Of a DNA stretch of 64,000 nucleotides, positions 37,127-47,525 are shown piece by piece. Every line of letters begins with the position of its first letter. Within the stretch, counting starts at the first letter, position 1. This stretch comes from Bradyrhizobium forestalis (GTDB lineage: Bacteria > Pseudomonadota > Alphaproteobacteria > Rhizobiales > Xanthobacteraceae): positions 1-64,000 of the forward strand of contig NZ_PGVG01000015.1 of NCBI RefSeq assembly GCF_002795245.1. Direction: 5' to 3'. The notes under the pieces were generated by a model. That model was given only the letters and a program-made list of their open reading frames with translations, did not search any database and was not told where the DNA came from. The translations under genes were made by a program, and so were the position numbers.

Positions 37127-37795
37127 TTAGCTGCAGAGCCAGCGTTCACCGGGCTTCGTCATGTCGATTTGTTCGTAACTGAGTTGCCCGCGCAGGTGAT
37201 AAATGCGATCGCCATTGCTGCCCAGAGTACCTTTTATCACACACTCGGGCGAGGGCGGGTCCGATAGCAGCGCGGATCCGAGCAGGAGTTCCCGAGCGTC
37301 GATCGGAACCGAGCTCGCGCCGATGATGATCGTCCCCTTATTGCGGCGACGCCAGTCCCAGGGGGCGATGAACGCCCCCGACCACAGCCCCGCGCAGGTT
37401 TTGCTCGCCACAACTTCATAGATGACGTACGGACCCGAGGAGAGTGCCCAACCGGAGCGTACCATCCAGGCGTTCACGTCCTCGCCTTCTATGAAGCAAC
37501 TGCCGCGCGACCTGCCGTATTCATCACCTCCTGTGATATGACAATCCCACGTTCGTCCGTTTGAATGCTTGATCAGCTCGTCGCGAGCAGCTATGCCGCA
37601 AGCCCATTTCCGACCGTGGGCGTCGAGGCAAATCTGGTCAGTTTCAGGAGCTTCGATGCCTGAGAGCCGAAGCTTGGATTGCTCGATCTCGATCGTATTG
37701 CCGTCGAGGATGCGGGCAGGGCCGCTGAGCTTCGCCGCGCAGACCGGAGATGTGATGACAGCGAACAATGCGACCATCATTACGCGCTGTTTCAT
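37127..37795 (-). CDS. thermonuclease (SNase)-family exported protein, C terminus cut short
   Basis: A 222-residue protein from ATG 37795. Signal peptide MKQRVMMVALFAVITSPVCA, then a staphylococcal-nuclease-like domain: 'GPARILDGNTIEIEQSKLRL', 'SGIEAPETDQICLDAHGRKW', 'DEYGRSRGSCFIEGEDVNAW'. A second, short region 'ECVIKGTLGSNGDRIYHLRG' follows. The frame stops after 'GERWLCS', but 13 further in-frame codons (AEAEATGWRKAAR, then a stop) continue the pattern usual for these proteins, so the TAA looks like a point mutation. First gene of a pair with the carbonic anhydrase. Confidence 0.8.
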   Translation of the reverse strand: MKQRVMMVALFAVITSPVCAAKLSGPARILDGNTIEIEQSKLRLSGIEAPETDQICLDAHGRKWACGIAARDELIKHSNGRTWDCHITGGDEYGRSRGSCFIEGEDVNAWMVRSGWALSSGPYVIYEVVASKTCAGLWSGAFIAPWDWRRRNKGTIIIGASSVPIDARELLLGSALLSDPPSPECVIKGTLGSNGDRIYHLRGQLSYEQIDMTKPGERWLCS

Positions 37796-37931
37796 CCCCA
37801 CAATAATCTCCCGCTCTTGATCCATGTTCACGCACGATCCGGCGCGCCACGTTCGACTGCTTAAACACTACGTACGTTATTCGGCCGGCATCTTTGGACG
37901 TTTGCTCTAGGAAAGCGTGGCCGTCATTTCC

Positions 37932-37962
37932 AAGCTACGACCTGACGCTGCGTGAGGTTCAA
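37932..37962 (-). promoter_or_regulatory. MerR-type promoter, copy 4, upstream of nuclease-carbonic anhydrase pair
   Basis: Minus strand: TTGAAC, 19 bp with the dyad CCTCACGCAGCGTCAGG, then TAGCTT. About 140 bases before the nuclease gene. A long (TC) tract begins 49 bases upstream of the -35 box. Confidence 0.6.
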
Positions 37963-38006
37963 GCGATTTCTTCCGGTGTGCGTGTCGCGGCATCCTTCGA
38001 GGCTCG

Positions 38007-38906
<900 letters not shown>

Positions 38907-39086
38907 ATGGCTGCCCCCCGGGAATTGCCAGTCTCTTCTTACGCGCTTGAAGTAGATGGCCGACTCAGAGCCGAATTCGCAACCAGAGACGGCGCCAGGG
39001 CAGGCGGAGCAGAACTAAAGAAGCGTTTTCCCACGCTTCAAATCCGGATCTATGACGCGCAGACGAATGCGCGCGAGGAAATCTAG
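38907..39086 (+). CDS. small hypothetical protein (paralogue of the relic at 58.9 kb)
   Basis: Fifty-nine residues starting MAAPRELPVSSYALEVDGRL, a compact alpha/beta pattern ending LQIRIYDAQTNAREEI. A clearly related frame exists at 58908-59114 (GYVLEVDGQFKTEYASRDGA). Recurrence of the same pattern argues that this is a real gene. No family name known. Confidence 0.6.
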   Translation: MAAPRELPVSSYALEVDGRLRAEFATRDGARAGGAELKKRFPTLQIRIYDAQTNAREEI

Positions 39087-39641
39087 CACCGACCCAGTTC
39101 GGTCCTCGATACCTGGCGCACGGCGCCGGGTTCCTCGCCGGGGTCACTCGCCGGTGCTCAGGGGGCGTGCCGGGCCGCTAACGCTGCCCCATTACCGTCT
39201 TAACGCGCTTCGTCGCAGCACTCGATCTCGCGTGCCGCCTCGGCGTCGGCACGCTCACGCTCTTGCGGGTGCCAGTCAGTCGCGCGATGCGCGGCGCGCA
39301 CGCCGGATCGGGCTTGGGCCCGAGGCATCTCCAGGCCCGGTCCCTTGAAGACTGGCATGGAGAGCTGGTTCCCTCGCGGATTGGTGTCCTCCCACTGCCT
39401 CGGTGCCCCGGAGGCCAAATCTCGCCAGCTGGCACGTGCCGCTGCACTCGACTACTCGCAGAAGGAGGCGGTGGTAATCTTGCTGTCCGATTTTTTCCTG
39501 ACGAGCTGAAAGCTGCGGGAAAAATCTCGAGACTGTTGAAGGCGCAAACACCGACATTTTAGAGCTGATATGTCTTGCAGTTGTTCAGAGGCGTTCGGCG
39601 GTAAAAGGAGCTACGGCGCGATCTTGCTCTGCGCGACCATT
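39087..39641. other. no gene recognised
   Basis: Basic, low-complexity frames only. Confidence 0.4.
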
Positions 39642-40445
39642 TTACCGAGGGCTTTCGTCGCCTTGCTCTTCCCGATCCTTTGGCTCTATGCGAGCGAACC
39701 AGGAGCCAGGAGGAAAGGCCGCGATACGCTTGGCAAAGGAGGATTGCGGCTTCCAATCTTGCCCTTCGCTCTTCTCGAAAGTGATGACCCCGTTGTGTGT
39801 AAAAAAACGGGGTCCTGCGATATCGCAGTTCACTAAAAGCAAAACGCGCCACAGATCACCTTTCTCGGTCGGTTTGTCATTCTGCTTCGGCAAGTAGTCC
39901 ACTCCAACAGGTTCAACGATAGTGCAGCGGCCCTGCCGCAGAAGATCGCCGAGCCGGCCTTGCGTGGTCGTCACAAAGTTGAAATTGCTCGGATCATGCA
40001 AAAAGCGAAGATTTGCGTCCCTTTCGCCATCCTTGACTTCACTGGCGATCAACGAGAGCGCCAGGGCGCGCCAGCCCAATTCCATCGGCTTCGCATAGGT
40101 CGACGCAAGTTGAAAGGTTCCGTCGTGCGCGATCTTCCAGGTGATAACATTCTGTTCGCCTGATGTATCATCCCGGTGCCTAGTCCACGAAACGAACACA
40201 TGGTCATCTTGATCAAGTTCAGCGAGGCCCCACATTCGAGGGACGAACTGTGCCACCTTCGAGACGTTGGAGACAATTTGTTCTATTGTCTCGCCGTCTT
40301 GCGCTCGCCACGTTGACTTGAATCGTTCGATAAGGGGGCTCTCGTTGGCGCGAACACCGTTGCTCGTCGGAGCCAACCCGGCCAGGTAGATCAGGCATTG
40401 ACCAAGACAAAACCATAACGCGCGTCTTCCAGAGATGTTTCTCAT
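39642..40445 (-). CDS. hypothetical secreted protein
   Basis: About 267 residues from the ATG at 40445. It begins with basic residues and a hydrophobic stretch (MRNISGRRALWFCLGQCLIY), a signal peptide with cleavage probably after VRA. The mature part is soluble and shows 'MWGLAELDQDDHVFVSWTRH', 'GTFQLASTYAKPMELGWRAL' and 'VEPVGVDYLPKQ', but I know no family with these. The frame is long and well formed, so the gene is likely real. Predicted periplasmic or exported. Confidence 0.6.
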   Translation of the reverse strand: MRNISGRRALWFCLGQCLIYLAGLAPTSNGVRANESPLIERFKSTWRAQDGETIEQIVSNVSKVAQFVPRMWGLAELDQDDHVFVSWTRHRDDTSGEQNVITWKIAHDGTFQLASTYAKPMELGWRALALSLIASEVKDGERDANLRFLHDPSNFNFVTTTQGRLGDLLRQGRCTIVEPVGVDYLPKQNDKPTEKGDLWRVLLLVNCDIAGPRFFTHNGVITFEKSEGQDWKPQSSFAKRIAAFPPGSWFARIEPKDREEQGDESPR

Positions 40446-41091
40446 AACTGTCGGCCTATCTGGTTTCATCCACACGTCGTTCTAAAGCGAGCAACCTTCA
40501 ACCAGTATGCGCGAGCGCAAGAAGTTAGCGGCGACGCGACGGGGAGAGCGATGGTGTCCCGTGCGAGCAGGGCTCCCCTCTATGTCACGCGCCGCTAACT
40601 TCGCTGCCGGCGACAGCCTCAATTTGCTGTGCTGGACATGCCCAGAAGGAGAAGACTGGGTATGCCGAAGACTTGCATCCTTCGTGCCAGGTAATGGACT
40701 GCAATTCACACCGCTTTTGTGTTCTCTTTGTCGACTTTCCGACTGGCCCATGTCTCGATGTTTCCGTTCAGCGCTATCCAGCGCGGCTTATGCATCCTCG
40801 TCACGCGACCGTTTAGTTCGGTATCGTTGCCATCGGAAGCCGGGACTCGCAACAGATGCGTTCGGCTCGAGGCAGCAGTCCCGACTGCGCAAGCCGCATT
40901 TGTCCCTGCCACCGATCTGCCATGCGGCCCGCGGGCAGCTGCGATGGTCATTCCGATATGGCCGATTGAGAGCGCTTCTACATCATCTGAACCATAGAGA
41001 TGCATGGTCATTCGCGTCGCAGATGTCGCAGCTCAGCTTGAGACATAATCTGAGAGGTTGACGGAAGACTTCTCTTGCCGATATTCCAAGC
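40446..41091. other. no gene recognised
   Basis: A minus-strand frame of 101 codons (40706-41011) lies here without ribosome site or domain. Otherwise leader region of metE. Confidence 0.4.
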
Positions 41092-41275
41092 CGTCGAGGT
41101 TCTCCGGTTTCCACTTGCCGGAGCTAAGAGGGAAGCCGGTGACAATGCCGGCGCTGCCCCCGCAACTGTGAGCGGCAAGCCGCTGTCCAACGATGTCACT
41201 GAAGCCTGCGCGGCTTCGGGAAGGCCGGACAGAAGCGATGACCCGCGAGCCAGGAGACCTGCCCCGACAATATAT
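41092..41275 (+). promoter_or_regulatory. cobalamin riboswitch upstream of metE
   Basis: The conserved elements occur in order: GAGGTTCTCCGGTTTCC, AAGAGGGAAGCCGGTGACAA, GCCGGCGCTGCCCCCGCAAC with TGTGAGCGG (core and B12 box), CACTG, CGGGAAGGCC, and GCGATGACCCGCGAGCCAGG with AGACCTGCC. This is the usual B12-sensing RNA. It ends about 110 bases before the metE start and should shut off metE when adenosylcobalamin or a related form is present. Confidence 0.92.
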
Positions 41276-41383
41276 TCGTCCACGGGCGGGGTGTCCCGGT
41301 GGTGCGCCAAGCAGCCGTCGCACCGCGCGACTTCCCCTGCCTGCGTCCGCCATGGCCTTTGCCCCCAACATGGGGTTAACGCT

Positions 41384-43729
41384 ATGTCTCTTCTCTCCCT
41401 TCCGGTTGCTACGCTCGGAACGCCACGCATCGGTCCAAGGCGGGAGCTCAAGCTCGCTCTAGAAAGCTACTGGGCCGGAAAAAGCAGCGAACAGCAGTTG
41501 CTCGAGGACGCAGCTGGCTTGCGTGCCGCGAACTGGGCTCGACAGAAATCTATCGGCGTCACAGTCATTCCATCGAACGATTTCTCGCTGTATGATCAGG
41601 TGCTCGACACAAGTGTCATGGTTGGCGCCATCCCGGAGATCTACGCCTCGAAAGCCGAATCCGTTTCGCTCAAGACGTACTTCGCCATGGCCCGCGGATC
41701 ACAATGCGACGATCGGGATGCGAATTGCGGTCACGGACTGCGCGGATTTGGCGCACCCGCGCAGGAGATGACTAAGTGGTTCGACACCAACTACCACTAC
41801 ATGGTCCCGGAGTTTCACAGTGGGCAGACTTTCAGGCTATGCTCTCGCAAGCCGATCGAGGAGTATGAGGAAGCCAAGGCCCTTGGCTTCCAAACCCGCC
41901 CTGTCCTGATCGGGCCGGTCACATTCCTAAAGCTCGGCAAGAGTCCCGATCCTGCGTTCCAGCCACTTTCACTACTGGATGAACTGATACAGGCCTATAT
42001 CGAGGTTCTGCAGGAATTGGCCAAACGTGGGGCAAATTGGGTTCAGTTCGACGAGCCCTGCCTGGTTCTTGATCTGGATGAAAGGGGGCGGCAATCTTTG
42101 CGACATGCCTATGATCGGCTCGCCAAGGAGGTGCCGGCCATCAAGATCTTAGTTGCCAGCTATTTCGGCGACCTCGGGGACAATCTGAACACCGCGTTGA
42201 GCCTGCCAGTTGCCGGACTACACCTCGACCTAGTTCGAGCGCCACAGTTGTTGGACCAGATCAGCGCTGGCGGCCGAAGTGATCTCGTCATGTCGCTCGG
42301 TGTCGTCGACGGCCGGAATGTATGGCGGTCGAATTTGTCGTCGCTGCGCCAGCGGCTCGAACCTGCGATTGCGAAGCTCGGCAAGGACCGTGTACAGATT
42401 GCCCCATCCTGCTCGCTACTTCATGTGCCGGTCGATGTTGAACTCGAAACCGGGCTCGCTTCCGACGTCAAGAGCTGGCTTGCTTTCGCGGTCCAGAAGA
42501 TGCGGGAGCTTGCGATCCTGGCGCGGGCACTCGCAGGCGACCAGAATGTTGCGCCAGCTCTTGCCGAGTCGGAATGTGCCGCGACTGTTCGCCGGACTTC
42601 GCCGAAAATCCGTGATGCCAATGTCGCTGTCCGGATGAAAGCGATCGATCAGACCATGCGTCGGCGGGCCAGCCCATTTGCCCGTCGTGCCGAGATCCAA
42701 AGCAATCGTTTCGGACTACCGGCTTTTCCTACCACGACCATCGGATCGTTTCCGCAGACCACAGAGGTCCGGAATGCCCGTGCGGCGCATGCGCGAGGCG
42801 CGATAAGTGACGAGCAATACGACAGGTTCCTCAAGGAGGAGACTGCGCGCGCCGTACGTTGGCAGGAGGACATCGGTCTCGACGTCCTCGTGCACGGCGA
42901 GTTCGAGCGCAACGACATGGTGCAGTACTTCGGCGAGCACCTCGCCGGCTTCGCATTTACCAGGAACGGATGGGTGCAGTCGTACGGCTCGCGCTGCGTC
43001 AGGCCGCCGATCCTGTTTGGCGATGTGGTGCGGCCGAAGCCTATCACCGTGGACTGGTGGCGCTACGCGCAATCACTAACGAGGAAGCCGATGAAGGCTA
43101 TGTTGACCGGACCGGTGACGATCTTGAACTGGTCCTTCGTTCGCGATGATATTCCCAGAAGCGAGGTCTGCCGCCAGATTGCGCTCGCGATCCGAGACGA
43201 AGTCCGCGATCTCGAGAATGCTGGTGCGACAATGATCCAGATCGACGAAGCCGCACTGCGCGAAGGAATGCCGTTGCGTCGATCGGAGTGGACGGCCTAT
43301 CTCGACTGGGCCGTGGATTGCTTCAGCATCTGCTCATCGGGTGTCGCCGATGAAACACAAATTCATACACATATGTGCTACTCGGAGTTCAACGACATCA
43401 TCGGTGCGATCGCTGCAATGGACGCAGATGTCATCTCGATCGAGACGTCGCGCTCGAAAATGGAACTACTCGACGCGTTCAGGAACTACGAATATCCAAA
43501 TCAGATCGGGCCGGGCGTGTACGACATCCACTCCCCACGCGTTCCCGAGGCGGGCGAAATGAAGGAACTGATGGCGTTGGCTCAGACCCGGCTCCAGGAT
43601 TCGCAGCTCTGGGTCAATCCGGACTGCGGCCTGAAAACGCGCAAATGGGAGGAAGTGCGGCCGGCGCTAGCGAACATGGTCGCTGCCGCCCGCCAACTGC
43701 GCGCTGCATTCGATCTGCGAGGCCGTTGA
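41384..43729 (+). CDS. metE: cobalamin-independent methionine synthase
   Basis: A complete 781-residue MetE starting MSLLSLPVATLGTPRIGPRR (the ATG after the riboswitch; an upstream in-frame TTG lies inside the riboswitch and was rejected). The C-terminal catalytic half contains the zinc ligands His663 and Cys665 (HTHMCYSEFND) and Cys748 (NPDCGLKTRKW), and 'PAFPTTTIGSFPQTTEVR' opens it. It transfers a methyl group from methyltetrahydrofolate polyglutamate to homocysteine without B12. The riboswitch explains the logic: it is used when B12 is scarce. No other met gene is adjacent. Confidence 0.96.
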   Translation: MSLLSLPVATLGTPRIGPRRELKLALESYWAGKSSEQQLLEDAAGLRAANWARQKSIGVTVIPSNDFSLYDQVLDTSVMVGAIPEIYASKAESVSLKTYFAMARGSQCDDRDANCGHGLRGFGAPAQEMTKWFDTNYHYMVPEFHSGQTFRLCSRKPIEEYEEAKALGFQTRPVLIGPVTFLKLGKSPDPAFQPLSLLDELIQAYIEVLQELAKRGANWVQFDEPCLVLDLDERGRQSLRHAYDRLAKEVPAIKILVASYFGDLGDNLNTALSLPVAGLHLDLVRAPQLLDQISAGGRSDLVMSLGVVDGRNVWRSNLSSLRQRLEPAIAKLGKDRVQIAPSCSLLHVPVDVELETGLASDVKSWLAFAVQKMRELAILARALAGDQNVAPALAESECAATVRRTSPKIRDANVAVRMKAIDQTMRRRASPFARRAEIQSNRFGLPAFPTTTIGSFPQTTEVRNARAAHARGAISDEQYDRFLKEETARAVRWQEDIGLDVLVHGEFERNDMVQYFGEHLAGFAFTRNGWVQSYGSRCVRPPILFGDVVRPKPITVDWWRYAQSLTRKPMKAMLTGPVTILNWSFVRDDIPRSEVCRQIALAIRDEVRDLENAGATMIQIDEAALREGMPLRRSEWTAYLDWAVDCFSICSSGVADETQIHTHMCYSEFNDIIGAIAAMDADVISIETSRSKMELLDAFRNYEYPNQIGPGVYDIHSPRVPEAGEMKELMALAQTRLQDSQLWVNPDCGLKTRKWEEVRPALANMVAAARQLRAAFDLRGR

Positions 43730-43811
43730 TCCGGGCTTGGGTCGCTTCTCGACAAAGCGGATCCTCTTGCGGTCATTTGCGCTGTCGATGATCGATGGAG
43801 CCTTGGGAATA

Positions 43812-43960
43812 CAAAAAAAGCCCGGCCCCGCTTAGCGGGCCGGGCGAAAGTCTGGGAGAAGCGACGCTGACGCATCGCGCCGACTTCCATCGGGAGAGAG
43901 GTCAACCGCCGGTTCGATCACGGCAAGGACATTCGCCGAAAATCTGAGCTCAGTTGAAGC
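43812..43960 (-). ncRNA. candidate small RNA B with intrinsic terminator
   Basis: Minus strand: a stem CGGC...GCCG, the unpaired pyrimidine stretch CCTCTCTCCC, a further stem region, then a strong terminator (GCCCGGCCCGC...GCGGGGCCGGGC) and seven T. It shares layout and partial sequence with candidate A at 32 kb. It also lies 82 bases past the metE stop on the opposite strand, so the hairpin may in part serve metE. Transcription is not shown. Confidence 0.55.
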
Positions 43961-44223
43961 ACAAGCTCAGCGGAGCTCAATTATGCCGTGGTATGCGACC
44001 GTTAGCCTGAGGTTTATAAAGTTACACCAAGGTTTGTCGCTCAAGAGCACGTCGGCAACGATTACGACGGCGACGAGGGACGGTGATGCCGGGCGGTCAG
44101 CGCAGCGACGAGCCGCAAACTCGGTGCGCTTTCCTGCTTGGAAACCTTATGCTCGATCAGCGCGACGATACGAAAAACCCGGCTCCAAGGATCTTGCAAG
44201 CGTAGACAATGCATGAGCGGTTG

Positions 44224-44679
44224 CTATTGATTTGAACCCTGCTTAAGGTAGTCCTTGGTCGACCAGTCCCACTCGATAGTCGGGTTTCGTCTTGGGCCTC
44301 TGTTTGAGAGTCTATGAGCGAACCACGCGGAGGATGTCACGAGCTTGAAGATGGCACTGGTGCCGACAGGGTGCTCCTCAGCCGTGAGCGTGGTCCTGCC
44401 CTCAGCACAGGCCAGTTGAATGATGGCGATCTCCGATCCGACACGACTCGGCGCAGAGTTAGACCTGACCTCGTCCAGCGCCTTGCCGTTCGTGCTAAAC
44501 GTACCCGGGCGAGCAGTGCCTGGCAATTGGCGTGCTGTGGGTCGAACCGGCGCGGTCGGATCATTCAGAGCGTGCCAGGCTGGCAAAGAGTGTGAGTGCT
44601 TCGCCCCACCCGCGCGGCGGAAATCGTCCGTCGTTGTGGGGCGGCGGACATGAGAGGCATCCGTTTCGCGCGATGTCAC
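44224..44679 (-). CDS. hypothetical protein
   Basis: An open frame of 151 codons (GTG start) with reasonable codon use, ending 'NPTIEWDWSTKDYLKQGSNQ'. No domain, signal or membrane segment is recognised, and no ribosome site is clear. It may be chance. Confidence 0.3.
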   Translation of the reverse strand: MTSRETDASHVRRPTTTDDFRRAGGAKHSHSLPAWHALNDPTAPVRPTARQLPGTARPGTFSTNGKALDEVRSNSAPSRVGSEIAIIQLACAEGRTTLTAEEHPVGTSAIFKLVTSSAWFAHRLSNRGPRRNPTIEWDWSTKDYLKQGSNQ

Positions 44680-44917
44680 TGCGCAACTGCCAGACCTGCG
44701 ACATCACATTGTGGAACGTGCCGGAACCAGGGCTCAGGAAGGCTCAGCCTGCCGTTGGCACCGGAAGCGATCATCGTGCGCAGAAAGCCATTTTGGCGGT
44801 GCGGCAGGCTACGTGCCCGCGAACACCCCCATTTTCATTTCGACAGGATGAGCATGAGGTCTAATTCCTGCTGTAAGACGGCGCCGATCAATACGGCCCC
44901 TACGTCTCGGCGCCGTG

Positions 44918-45517
44918 TCACGGGTTGCCGGCCTTGGCGGACGAAAACGCGACCGAGCTCCGTTCGGCCTCAGCTTCTTGCTCCAATTGCAGAATATGCG
45001 CTCTTAGCGCGTCGGAAGTGGCTGCCGCTGTCTCGCTGAACAGGGGATCTCCATCATCGGTGACGGCGGAAGCGATTTGGGTCCATTCCTGTGCCGAGAG
45101 AGCCTTCAGTGCGGCCGGAAAGAAATCTCGTTCTTCCCACATCATGTGGCGCCGCTCGCGTACTATAAAGTCGCGTATGATATCGCCGACGTCTTGCCGA
45201 AAGAGTTCACGATCCGCGAGGATGGCGTCAATAGCTCGCGCGAAGTGGTGCAAACGGTCGACCACTTCCTGGTGTTCAAGCGCGAGATCGCCGACGATTG
45301 CAGCTGCATCCGGATCGCGAGCCTTGAGCTTGAAAAAAATCAAGTCTTCTTGTGGATGATGGTACAGCTCGGGGTAAACCTCGAAATAGCTGATAATCGC
45401 GCGAATGACCTCATAATCGGGACGAACCCCTCTCTCAAAAATCTCCAATTCGCGTTGAAGAGCGGCCAGAAGCAGCTCAATGTTGCGATGCTCTCGAAGC
45501 AAAAGGTCGATGATCAT
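44918..45517 (-). CDS. hemerythrin-like domain protein
   Basis: A 199-residue protein from ATG 45517, chosen because CAGGAGCACCGGA precedes it. It is a four-helix HHE domain: 'LLLREHRNIELLLAALQREL' (His ligand), 'YHHPQEDLIFFKL' (His, Glu), 'EHQEVVDRLHHFAR' and 'ERRHMMWEERDFFPAAL'. Such non-haem di-iron proteins bind oxygen or handle iron and nitric oxide. In nodules, where oxygen is low and NO is made, this could matter, but no FixK or NifA site was found upstream. A Glu-rich C-terminal tail follows. Confidence 0.85.
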   Translation of the reverse strand: MIIDLLLREHRNIELLLAALQRELEIFERGVRPDYEVIRAIISYFEVYPELYHHPQEDLIFFKLKARDPDAAAIVGDLALEHQEVVDRLHHFARAIDAILADRELFRQDVGDIIRDFIVRERRHMMWEERDFFPAALKALSAQEWTQIASAVTDDGDPLFSETAAATSDALRAHILQLEQEAEAERSSVAFSSAKAGNP

Positions 45518-46443
45518 TCCGGTGCTCCTGGAGGCACAATGTAGGCCGGAAGCGTTTCTGCCACTTACAAGATCGCCCAAGCCGAATTCGGTGTCCTTCG
45601 CTACGCCGCAATTTTCTGCGCTGTTCGACGCAAAAACGCAGCGCGCTTTGAATTTGAGCTGGCGCAGATCAACTTAGCCGAAGTGTTGAGGTTGCCCGCG
45701 CAAGACGCTGGTCGGATGACGGCTGGTATCGGTAAATTTGCGGGCTGGGCGTGCATGGCGGACCCTATTTTGCGGACATCGATGGGACGCAGATTGGCTG
45801 CTCCTGACGAACTCGAAAATTTGGATGTTTTCCCTAGGTAGAAGTCCTTAAGTATTTACCCGTCAGTGCCATGAGCAGGGCGGTCTTGAATGGGGGCGGC
45901 GGGGTCCCTTTTGCTCAAACATGGCCAAACCGGATTAGAAAGCTGCATGCTGGCTTCCTCGGCCGCGTCCATGGAAGCAGTCGGAAGCGCACGGCCGCAC
46001 CCGTGAAGAGCTCCAGCCAGCCGAAAAGTTGTCGTCCACCGCCACTTTCGGCTTGCCGCAGGAAGTCTTGTTCGGGCGCCTTGGCTCTGATCCCCGTCAG
46101 CATCGGTCGGCCGCGGAGGTGACCAGGCAGATATTGACGGCATCCCGATCGATGTACGCTGGCCGACGTGGTCGACGCGCTCGATGATCATGCGATACGC
46201 TGTCGTAGCCCCCGTTCTCCGGGGTGACAGACCTGCTGTATATCGGAGCACAAATGTGGGCCGACGTAATTGATCTGCTTCATGTGCCGTCGTGATTCAA
46301 GAAACCAGCAGCGTGTGTTGCATAGGTAGCCGTCATCGAAAACATGGCCCGCTCGGTGCGGTGCGCCTGAAAACCGTCGGTTCGTGGTCTGGAGTGCGCA
46401 GCTTGAATGCATGAATAAGCCATTCGCGCCATTTGCGCTGGTG
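45518..46443. other. no gene recognised
   Basis: Frames on the minus strand (e.g. 45915-46103) have no family I can name. Region between hemerythrin and fixJ-like genes. Confidence 0.4.
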
Positions 46444-47049
46444 CTAGAGTCCCGCCGTAATGGCGATCCGCATCAACTCGGACATGCTGCGGACACTTGT
46501 CTTGGCCATGAGGTTTGCACGGTAAACCTCGACTGTCCTGGGACTGATGCCGAGATCATGGGCGATCACCTTGTTAATCTTGCCGGCTAATAGTCCCTGC
46601 AGGACGTCACGCTCGCGCGACGAGAGGCCCGCGAGGCGGGCTTCCGCCTGGAGTTTTGCTGCGTCATCGGCTGGTTTTGTTGGCCGCGCTTCCAAAGCAC
46701 TATTGATCGCACGCAATAGCACCTCCTCCACGAACGGCTTCTCGAGGAAGTCGACCGCACCCGCTTTCATCGCTTCGACTGCGAGCGATACGTCGCTATG
46801 ACCAGTTATTAAGACGACGGGGCAGTTGACGCGATTGGCCTTCACTTTACCGACTAGCTCGAGACCGCTCATACCCGGCATGCGGATGTCCGACACAATG
46901 CAATCAACTGGACCGCTCGCGACGTCATTAAGAAACGCGGTCGCCGTCTCATAGGTTGCTACGTAGAAACCGTTAACATCAAGAAGAAACGCGAGCGAGT
47001 CCCGCATTGCGGCGTCATCGTCGATCACAAGAATGCGCCGCCCAATCAT
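46444..47049 (-). CDS. FixJ-like response regulator
   Basis: A 201-residue two-domain protein. The receiver domain (1-120) has the acidic pocket 'RILVIDDDAAMRDSL', phospho-acceptor Asp54 (VDCIVSDIRMPGMSG), Thr in LITGHSD and Lys in 'GAVDFLEKPF'. The output domain is a LuxR-type helix-turn-helix ('LSSRERDVLQGLLAGKINKV', 'ISPRTVEVYRANLMAKTSV'). FixJ activates microaerobic genes when phosphorylated by the haem sensor FixL. The start ATG overlaps the stop of the kinase remnant (ATGA), so translation was coupled. Apparently intact, but its own kinase is truncated. Confidence 0.88.
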   Translation of the reverse strand: MIGRRILVIDDDAAMRDSLAFLLDVNGFYVATYETATAFLNDVASGPVDCIVSDIRMPGMSGLELVGKVKANRVNCPVVLITGHSDVSLAVEAMKAGAVDFLEKPFVEEVLLRAINSALEARPTKPADDAAKLQAEARLAGLSSRERDVLQGLLAGKINKVIAHDLGISPRTVEVYRANLMAKTSVRSMSELMRIAITAGL

Positions 47050-47400
47050 GCTGTCCCTTCGCTAAGCTCCACAAATGGCGCGGTGAACTGAAGGATCGCG
47101 CTGCCACCCGGTTTTGCTTGCGCGACGATATGGCCGCCATGTGACTCGATGATCGTCCGGCAGATTGATAGCCCCACACCCATGCCATGCCTTTTGGTCG
47201 TGACAAAGGGCTGGAACAGTCGGTCGGCGATATCAGCGCTGATGCCGGGGTCCTTATGAGCAACTGTAAACCTGTCGACAGCAACTTCGCCGCGCGGGCA
47301 GGAAGCCATGGCCTCCATTGCATTGCGTATCAGGTCCAGCGCGACCTTCTGCATCTGGACATTGTCCACGACAGCACGAGAGGAAGCGCGGCGGCTGCCG
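47046..47400 (-). pseudogene. FixL-like histidine kinase, C-terminal ATPase fragment
   Basis: Only the HATPase domain of a FixL-type kinase remains: 'VQMQKVALDLIRNAMEAM' (N box), 'RLFQPFVTTKRHGMGVGLSI' and 'CRTIIESHGGHIVAQAKPGG' (F and G2 boxes), then 'ILQFTAPFVEL'. The G1 box, normally SDTGPGI, reads AHKDPGI, losing the Asp-x-Gly that binds ATP. PAS and phospho-histidine domains are not found upstream in any frame. The fragment cannot act as a sensor. Confidence 0.8.
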
Positions 47401-47525
47401 CGGCAGTGCCATAGCCTTACCAGATGTGGTCCGACATGCTTCCTGGTAGACCCTCTCATTCGATCGACTCTACATTGTTTCCCACGAGGGCCACCGGAGC
47501 AGAACGCGCCTCAGCTCACACCAAT

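Noticed and set aside
40706..41011. 101-codon minus-strand frame upstream of metE
   Set aside because: No ribosome site or recognisable feature; not enough support to list as a gene.
41075..41383. Upstream in-frame extension of metE
   Set aside because: It lies in the cobalamin riboswitch and has no similarity to MetE.
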